Of a stretch of 64,000 nucleotides of DNA, positions 56,604 through 64,000 are shown in pieces; the stretch's first letter is position 1; each line of letters starts with the position of its first letter. Under the pieces are notes generated by a model. It did not search any database. It saw only the letters and a program-made list of their open reading frames with translations, and had not been told where the DNA came from. The position numbers and the translations under genes were made by a program. This DNA comes from Larix kaempferi (lineage: Eukaryota; Streptophyta; Pinopsida; Pinales; Pinaceae). Location: the NCBI GenBank assembly GCA_027924585.1, contig BSBM01000096.1, positions 8,617,501 through 8,681,500 of the forward strand, written 5' to 3'.

Positions 56604-57422
56604 TTGTTGGGACTATTGAACCTAGAAGCCTATTCATGCTTCATGTAGTCATGGTTAACCACAAAATCTACTTGACAATCTACCTACTTGACTTCTAGCC
56701 ATAGTAAGCCTCCAAGGTACCTGCACAACGATAACACAACGATAACATGAATGACATTAGAAAATAAAAAATAAAAAATATTTATATTTTCATTCTTTTT
56801 ATAACTAATCTACCACTAAAAAAATGCAAGCAAAGTATTTAGGGCTTCCAGTAATTTATCCCCTTCGGTCCTATTTCCTTCTCTTGATTCAAATTTATGG
56901 AAGCTGATGGTTGGCTAACTGAGCGATGGAAATCCATGAACAAAAACAAAAAGAAGAAATTTAATGTGAAATTACGACAAAAACAAAAGAGATTTATATT
57001 GAAATTAGTAGTTGCGGCTAACAAAATAATGAGCAACAGTTTAAAAGAATCAGAGATTTATATTGAAAAAAAATGCAAATTGCTAGAGGAAATCACTGTC
57101 ATCTATTTCTGACAGTTAATAAAATTTATGGGATTTTAAATGAAGTCCAGGTTAATCAGGTTAATTTTATCCTGACGCCATGATCTAAATCTAAATCTCA
57201 TTACATTTCAAATAAACCTTTACTGCATTAAGGGATTGAACATCTCTACAAATGTCCTCAACCCCACACTAAAAAAAATAATAGGAAAAAAAAAAACATA
57301 AAAAAAGGAGACTGCCAGGAAGAGCAGTCATTCTGTAGTATTTCTATAAAGAACAAATTTTGTGAATTTTTAATCTTCCTTTTGAGAAGCTCCTTTAATT
57401 GTTTATAATTGGAGCAACCAGC
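56604..57422. other. Non-coding stretch after the primer site
   Basis: If the LTR element continues, this is its internal leader, but no gag or pol is found. Several A-rich runs lie at 57270-57305. Confidence 0.4.
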
Positions 57423-57726
57423 CTATGTGGATATATACACAAGCATTAGTATACTATAGAATAGCATGGTTTGCTTTTCAATTGAAGTTAATTCGTCCAA
57501 AAAAGCAATAGGAGGAACCTTTTTACTATGTAGTTTTCGTTTTATTCTGTCTAAAAGAGCCAAGAGATTTACGGCGCCGTTCAAACTGGAATTCACCACA
57601 ATCATCCCTAAAAGAGAAGGGAAACTCCACATTTGTGCTAATACTGTAAAAGGAATATGTCTATCTTCAAACAATAAAACGTTGCCTGCCAACATTGACG
57701 GCATGGAAATCATCATCAAAACGGAA
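57423..57726 (-). pseudogene. Possible last exon of an unidentified membrane-protein gene
   Basis: The minus strand has an acceptor-like CAATTCAATCATGCAG ending near 57730, then an open stretch to a TAG at 57425-57423. The roughly 100 residues include MPSMLAGNVLLFEDRHIPFT, a hydrophobic segment with LLGMIVVNSSLNGAVNLLAL, a basic stretch RIKRKLHSKKVPP and a hydrophobic C terminus TMLFYSILMLVYIST. Coding-like composition and the splice signal distinguish it from the chance frames nearby. I do not recognise the family and see no further exons. It may be a host-gene fragment or a captured piece in the internal region of the preceding LTR element. Confidence 0.4.
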
Positions 57727-57827
57727 AGATGACTGCATGATTGAATTGGAAGTCTCTTATTGAGAATTTATTTTGCTTAGTTAACATAGATTTAGAGACA
57801 CTATCAGAAGATTGATTTAATTATCAA

Positions 57828-59430
57828 GTGGGCAACAATGCGAGCAGGGCTAAGCACCGTGCAGCAAACGCTAACCCGGCTGCCACGTTTTTGGCAGCCC
57901 CTGCTAGCCATCTGCGCCAGGCTTGCTTGGCGTCTACTTCAAAGTTTAGGGTTGGTGCCGAAGCCACGGGAAATAGAAATGATGCCATTAGAAGACTCAT
58001 AGAAATTCTTTAGAGAAATCCTTCTAAAGGTTAAGAAGAAGAATTCGGTTCTCATAAGGGAGAAGAGCCTAAAGCTGTAATGAAAAAAAAAAAAACTTGT
58101 GCAAAGAATAGAAAAAGGTGAAACCCTAGTGCAGCTTCAGAACCGACTTGTTAAGTATATATCAGGTCGCGAACCTGCCAGGATTCCATCAATTAAATTT
58201 ATACATAGTTTACAAAATTAAGAATTTGAACATGCAACGCATCTAGGCACTGTGCAGCCAGACCATTCAGACAACGAACCTGCCAGGAGGGCTGCGTTCT
58301 CTCTGAGAGAAACAATAAAACAGGGCTGCGCCCTCTCTGAAAGGAGCTGCGCTCGCTCTGAGTTGAGCTGCGCCCTCTATGGGCTGCGCCCCTCTAAAAA
58401 ACAAAAAAAAAACAGGAAAATGAATACCACTCAGCTGGAAACAAGAAGACAAATCCAATTTCAATAGAGCAATCAGTTGGCTGAGCATTAAATCCTACGA
58501 AGTTTTCTTAGGTAGCCACTACCGACCTACAGTTATCCCGAAACTCTCTTAGGTAGCCACTACGGACCTACAGTTATCCCGAAACTCCCGTGCTCAGTGG
58601 GAGCCAACAAGGGTACGCTCCCGGTCCCGTAAGGTATCTTAGTATGTCAGCCTACCTAATATGAGCTCGCCTGACGGTCCAACTTATTTTATAGGTATAT
58701 ATAAAACGATCCAGAGGGAAATCAATTAAGCAAAAGTAAGCGATAGTTTTCCTCCCCTCGACTATGAAACTTGCTGGTGAAGATACACGATAACGCTATC
58801 CTTGCTATATATTGGCTGGGTCTTTCTTTCTTCAAAGTGTAACCAATGTAAATACCAGAAACATTTCCAGCTAAAAAGAGAAATGTGCCATGGATCCGCG
58901 CTCCCTGATGGTCCCAGAGCGGAACAACTCTCGAAAAAATGGAGGAAGAAATGACCGCCCCTTGGGGATTGACCCTATTTAGGGTTTTCCCACTATTGCA
59001 TGGCGGTGGACTGACATGAGGAGCCGCGTGGCCACATCTTTTTCATGGCCAAGGATCGAGTGAAAAGGCCTAGTGGTCTTAGGAGTTGTGGGGGTAGGGT
59101 TAGGATTATAGTATATATTTGCTTTATTATGTCCTTGACATTTATGATTCGAGTCGAGCAATTAGTTTAGGTTTTGAATTCAATTTTTTGCAATTCTATA
59201 TAGTTTTTCTATAGTTTGTTTTTATTTTTAATTTAATTTATATTTCAAAAACTTATTTATCTTGCTTTCCATTGGTGTCGTTTTGGTGACGTTTTCCTGG
59301 GGTGGTGTGCCCTAGGTCCCTGTGGCAGACTTGCGTCAGCCGGATAAGCCGGGTAGCTCGTTCACTACAGGCATTAAAAGGCCAGTGCAACCATTAAATA
59401 TTTGGCATTACATACTTTGCAGGTCCTTCA
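57828..59430. other. Non-genic, locally GC-rich stretch with short repeats
   Basis: GCTGCGCCCTCT-type motifs recur four or five times at 58287-58396. A 41-bp near-perfect tandem duplication (CTTAGGTAGCCACTAC start) lies at 58507-58588. A 61-codon frame at 57828-58013 has no recognisable domain. The mixture suggests LTR or leader debris, but I cannot assign it. Confidence 0.4.
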
Positions 59431-59615
59431 CGATTTTTGTCTCGCGAAAAAAAGCATACTATTGATATTCACTTCCGAATCAAATAGTACATGATATCAG
59501 TATACAATACTATTTTCAATCCATCCTCTCATCAAAGGAGAGTTTCAACATTTTCAAAATATACAAAAAACAAAATATTATAGGCTACATATGTCTTTGG
59601 TAGAACTCATCGAGA

Positions 59616-60185
59616 TCAGTCAAAGAAATAAAAAGTACCAGAATCAATCAACTGATCCTCACAAAATTCATCCCAATATAAGTAGTCATCCTTGCCCTCC
59701 AAAGCCTGCTTTGATAGCTGATCGACCTGTGAATTAAATTCTCTGAAGATGTGTTCCAGTGTGACCACACCAAATCGGTTAAGTTCATCCTTCACTCTAT
59801 TGCACCAACCAACTATGTTCAAAATCTTGACGTCAAACTCACCCCGAGCCCATTTAATGGTAACTCTAGAATCACCAAAGATCTTCACATTCACCAAACC
59901 AAAGAGATTAGCCACACAGGCGACACACCACAACGCCAACTGTTCTGCCTTCATATTAGTACCTTTTCCACATTTCATCCAAATTGTGAAATAGTAATCA
60001 CGATTGATATGAATAACCCCACCCTCTCCACAGTTACCCAAATTAGCAGCTCCATCAAAGTATAATATAGGCTCAGTGACCACATGTTCAAATTTTCCAA
60101 TCTCCCGTTGAACCAGAGGCCTCATCTCCTTCTGATAATTCAAATAATTGCTGACAACTGTGTTGTATGAGTATATACATCCCAT
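59616..60185 (-). pseudogene. RNase H domain of the LINE ORF2
   Basis: Plant-type RNase H of about 150 residues: YFDGAANLGNCGEGGVI (first Asp), KAEQLALWCVACVA (Glu), KIFGDSRVTIKWARG (Asp) and HIFREFNSQVDQLSKQAL (final Asp). All four acidic positions are kept. It is one frame off the RT, the shift lying near 60187, so the fused polyprotein is broken here. Such domains remove the RNA strand after target-primed reverse transcription. Confidence 0.9.
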
Positions 60186-62557
60186 TCCTATGCTAAATTG
60201 GGAGGCAACTGCAGATCTACAACATTACACCAATAACCATTCCAATTATATTTTGCAATTGCATTCAAAGTATACAGACCAGCATCTTTCAAAGCATATA
60301 AAATATTAGAAGATAATTGATATGTTTCTCTCAATCCCAGGATAGGATCCACACCTATAGCAACTTCATTCCCATTGCCCACTTTCCAGCAAAGTTCAAA
60401 TGAAAGCCAACAATATACTTTCATGAAGCCATTCCAAATTGGAGAGACCCCCCGCACCTTCTTTCTGGGCATCCTCAACCAGTGAGAGATCTCAGACTTG
60501 ATATATTTCTGATGTATTACCCTTGTCCAGAGCGAGCTGCCAAAAATTGCTCTCCACAAACTTTTCAACCGAAGGGCATCACTAAACACTAATAAGTCCT
60601 TAATTCCCCATCCCCCAGCATCATAGGGTAAAGAAATTATTTCCCAATCAATCATCAAAAGGCTAGTTTTCTTTAGTCCACCCGTCCATAAGAAGTTAAA
60701 AAGAAGTCTTCTTAAGGAATTGATCACAGAACATGGAACTGGAAGTAATGAGAACCAGTATACTGGGGTACCCATCAACACAGACTTAACCAAGGTAAGT
60801 TTGCCTCCGATAGATAGCAGATGGTATGTCCAATTGGAAATTCTAGATTCAAACTTTTTGAGCAACCAATCCCAATCTTTAATCAAATACCCATTAGGAT
60901 TAAGGTGAAAGCCGAGATAGGTAAACCCTTCAGAGATTTTGCAGAACTTATAAGGCATCAAGGTTTGAATATCCAAAACTCTGTCATCTTCAAGAAGGTT
61001 CTCATAAAAAATAGATTTTTTCAAACTGACTCGCATCCTGGAAGCTTTACATAATAGATTAATAATAGCTTGATACATCCTCCATTCATTCAATGAATCA
61101 CTACCAGCTAATAAAACATCATCTACAAAAAGGACATGTGTAATATATAAGTCCTTGGAGATTTTAATGCCTTTTATCTTACCTTCAGCTTTTGCATGGA
61201 TGATCAGCCTGCTCAGTCTTTCGATCACCAAAAGAAACAATAATGGAGACAAAGAGAACCCCTGCCGAATGCCTCTGGAACAGCTAAAGTGTGAAGTAGG
61301 AGCACCATTCACTAGAACAACAATACTCACAATATTTACACATGCCATAATCCACTTGATAGCCAGTGCAGGAACACCAATTTGTATCAAAATTAACCTT
61401 AGAAAATCCCAATTGACTCTATCATATGCCTTTTATAAATCCATTTTGAGCAGAATTGCTTTCTTCTTCTTACATTTGATAGTATGTAATGACTCTTGAG
61501 TAATACCAACAACATCATGTATTTGGCGGTCTTGTAAAAAACCAAATTGTTCCGATGAGATGTGTTTTGAGAGAACCGGCTTAAGACGTCCAACAATAAT
61601 CTTGGAGACAATCTTATAAGCCAAATTGCACAATGCAATAGGCCTAAAATCACCAAATGTCTTAGGGTCATTCACCTTTGAAATTAGTGTGATAAAAGTA
61701 GAATTTAAGGCACCAGAGATGTACCCATGTTTCCTTGTGTACTCCACCATTTTCACAATATCATCACCCATAATATCAAAGAAATGTAGGAATAGTTCAA
61801 CTGTCCAACCATCAGGCCCGTGAATTTTCTCCTTGGAAAATAGTTTAAGTGTCCTTTCGACCTCTTCCAGTGTGACTTCCATACATAATTCATCAGCAGC
61901 TTCAGTCTCAAAGAATCTAGGATAGTGTCCTGCCACCTGAAGTTGTGAAGATAAATCACATCTGTGATCAACAGTATAGATATTATTGAAATGATTCATA
62001 GCTAAACCGTGTAGTTTCTGTAGGCCCGTGACTTCATTCCCCTCCTCATATGACAATTTCCAAATGGTATTATTGTTTCTCCTTGCCAAAGCAAAAGTGT
62101 GAAAAAACCTTGTATTTTTATCCCCAAAATTTACCCACAGTGCCCTACTCTTTAGACGCCATTCCTTCTCTTCCCTTAAATAAATACTTTCTTTTTCAGC
62201 CTCCAGTTTCTTAAGTAACTCAAGTCCCTTACAATCTAAAGGCACCTCTAGATTTAATGAGTATAGATCCTGTAACTGTTCCTCCACATTCATCAACTTC
62301 TGCCTATCCAATTGCTTCCTAGTATGAATCCAACTAATAAATTTCAGTTTCAACTCCTTCAATTTCAAGCAGAACAGGTCCACTGGATTCAGATTGAAAT
62401 TGTTGTTTAAATTCACCCAAACATCCTTGATAAAATGTGCAAAGTTAACATGTGTCAACCAATAACAGTCGAATTTAAAGGGATAATTATGCTGAACATT
62501 ACAGTCCTCCAACTGCAAAAAGACAGGCCAGTGATTCGATATCTTACTTTTCCCCAC
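60186..62557 (-). pseudogene. Reverse transcriptase of the LINE ORF2
   Basis: Two open pieces in one frame, split by a TAA at 61435-61433. Motifs in order: ALWVNFGDKNTRFFH, KEKIHGPDGWTVELF, NSTFITLISKVNDPKTFGDF, RPIALCNLAYKIVSKI, KKAILLKMDL then (after the stop) KAYDRVNW, SRGIRQGFSLSPLLFLL and HVLFVDDVLLAGSD (catalytic DD, FVDD). The thumb and connection follow with GFHLNPNGYLIKDWDW and LWTGGLKKTSLLMIDWEI. The stop falls exactly between the DL and KAYD of the first catalytic motif. A TAG separates this part from the endonuclease. Confidence 0.93.
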
Positions 62558-63202
62558 CTAGGATTTATACCGTCTACATGAATCCAACAATGTAGAATGA
62601 ACAAGGAATTTATCCAATCTTTTGTGTATCCCATCCTGGCCACCTCTTCCATTTGTCCAGGTTGGAGTGATGACCCCTGTAACAACATCAATCAGATCAT
62701 TATTGATAAGAAGCTCATAAAAGAAATCTGCTAGAACATCCAATTTTGTCTTAGTTCCCCAAATTTCCTGTGCAAGTTGGGTAAAGTTAAGATCTCCCAC
62801 CACTATGATATTCTCCATCTTCAAAATCCCTGAAGATTGTAGTCCTAGCCAGAAAGCTTCCCTATCTTTATAGGGGGCATAACAATTTAGGAGAGATAAC
62901 TGCAGATCATTATATTTACATGAACCTTCCAATAGTATACCCCAAGGGGTCTTATAAACAAAAAAGGAATAGAACCTAGGGTCCCATGCCACCAACAAAC
63001 CCCCAGACATCCCAACATAACAAGTAGTAGAAATTTCCCAACCAGTGAGTATCCCTGCAATTTTAGAAATCGCAGTACTATCATCACACATTGTTTCCTG
63101 CAACAGAAGTATATTTGGGCGAGTAGTAGAAATAATATTGGAGAGGGCCCTCGCTCGCACAACCTTCCCCAACCCCCTAATATTAAGTGTGAAAATTGAC
63201 AT
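62558..63202 (-). pseudogene. APE-type endonuclease of the LINE ORF2
   Basis: ORF2 starts at ATG 63202. Motifs: FTLNIRGLGK (Asn), LLLQETMCDD (Glu), LLNCYAPYKDREAFW (Tyr), IIVVGDLNFTQLAQE (Asp and Asn) and, just past the TAG at 62560-62558, KISNHWPVFL, where L1 endonucleases have SDH; the Asp is Asn. In L1 proteins this enzyme nicks target DNA to prime reverse transcription. With the stop and the Asp loss it would be inactive. Confidence 0.92.
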
Positions 63203-64000
63203 TAAGGGAACACATCACGGGGTTTGTTTGTTCTAAGGCCCCCAGTAAGGTTAGGAGAAACACTGTTCTCCACCAAATCACCCTTTTCCAATTTAGAAGA
63301 TATTCCCCTATTCCGACTGTCATTCCTAGGTTTGTTAATAGGATCAACAATCTCATTCCCCAATGTTAAACGATCAGAAATAGGAGTAGACCTTGATGCC
63401 GAGTCACAATCTATACCCACTCCCTTTCGGGCTTTCTTCCTAGGTTTCCTGAGTGTAACATTCTAGAATCTAGTAGAATTAACAGATTGAACCAGAGGGT
63501 TAGATGAAGGGTTTTTAGAAAATATTGGGAGAGGGGTAAGAACATTAGCATTGACAAAGGTCTTGTAACCAGCCTCCCCTAATAAAATAGTGTTGTCAGT
63601 AGTGTATGGCCCAGTCTCAGTTAAATTTGTAGCCTGCACAGTCTCCCCAGATGTATCTCCAGCCAAAGGAAAATCTCTATTATCCACTTCAATAGGGTTC
63701 CCACCCAAAGGAAAATCTCTTCGACCCACTTCTGTAGAGTCATCAATTCCCAAATGTACAACCTTCACAATGTCTCCCTCCCTACTACAACATCCCTCCA
63801 TAGTAGGCATATCAGAAGGCCCACAAACCTCCACCGAAAGGTTACTCTCCCCCAAAAGTCCCCTGCAAACCTTGGACTTATCCAAAGTAGAAAAACGCCT
63901 ATTCCGAGAAGTCAAATCCCCAATATTACCCAGATTCAGGACAGTATCCCCCAAAGCCAGTTTCTTATCTAGTATGGCCTCAACATCATGAATCATTTCT
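63202..64000 (-). pseudogene. C-terminal part of the LINE ORF1
   Basis: Frame open from the edge to 63465, a TAG at 63465-63463, then open again to TAA at 63204-63202. The product is Ser/Thr/Asn-rich with a repeated RRDFPLGGN / NRDFPLAGD motif (about 63730-63670) and a basic RKPRKKARK segment after the stop, as in the tail of plant L1 ORF1 nucleic-acid-binding proteins. The final base of its stop codon is the first base of the ORF2 ATG. Confidence 0.75.

Larger units (their letters stand above)
59616..64000 (-). mobile_element. L1-type LINE, 5' end outside the window
   Basis: On the minus strand: C-terminal ORF1 (right edge to 63202), then ORF2 with APE endonuclease, reverse transcriptase and a terminal RNase H. 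This order with a plant-type RNase H is that of plant L1 elements. The 3' end is not defined; no clear A-tail or target duplication is seen left of 59616. Confidence 0.9.

Noticed and set aside
57828-58013. 61-codon alanine-rich frame as a small gene
   Set aside because: No homology recognised, in a repeat-containing stretch, with no promoter or splice context.
59281-59400. SINE- or tRNA-like segment near GGATAAGCCGGGTAGCTCG
   Set aside because: No matching B-box, tail or target duplication could be found.

Overview
This window looks like repeat-rich nuclear DNA of a land plant with a large genome. Every recognisable coding remnant belongs to a plant transposable-element lineage: Ty3/gypsy (one chromovirus-like, two Tat/Athila-like), Ty1/copia (two related elements), an L1-type LINE, CACTA, foldback/TA-flanked MITEs and a tRNA-derived SINE. 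LTR primer sites match plant initiator tRNA-Met or the plant gypsy TGGYGCCGTTG type. I found no convincing intact host gene, rRNA, tRNA or CRISPR. The species cannot be named from this sequence; a gymnosperm or similar large genome is a guess.

Layout. 1-2500: the 5' end (LTR, primer site, leader, gag) of a minus-strand gypsy element that runs off the left edge. 2511-2940: a degenerate repeat-rich coding relic. 2940-10115: minus-strand Tat-like element, copy A (3' tandem array, integrase, RT/RNase H, protease, gag, primer site, candidate LTR), followed by about 8 kb of non-genic DNA carrying two MITEs and a copia gag relic, to about 18015. 18016-18944: a unique joint with a fragment of a plant-transposon-type ORF. 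18945-43372: a second copy (B) of the whole 2940-18015 block. B is interrupted by a complete but dead copia element (23637-30820) and by a 1.4-kb solo-LTR-like insertion (32526-33919). 43646-45872: a degenerate CACTA element holding two foldback MITEs, one of which holds a SINE. 46407-52062: a second copia element that has lost its 3' LTR. 53806-56603: a 2.8-kb LTR plus primer site. 57423-57726: a possible host-gene exon on the minus strand. 59616-64000: an L1-type LINE on the minus strand, running off the right edge.

The main structural result is the roughly 15-kb direct duplication. Both Tat copies carry the same stop codons and the same lost catalytic or zinc-binding residues, and the shared homology continues about 8 kb past the element. 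The block was therefore most likely copied as DNA after the element had died. Later events differ between copies: a copia element and a solo LTR entered B, and A lost 542 bp of gag and one base of pol. A gives clean empty sites for both B insertions.

No undescribed cellular system such as a defence or biosynthetic cluster is visible. The most unusual signals are a hairpin that folds in the TATA box of both copia LTRs despite sequence divergence, a 43-bp palindrome-centred array in the Tat 3' region, a possible captured host segment with intron-like borders inside copia 1, and the SINE-in-MITE-in-CACTA nest.
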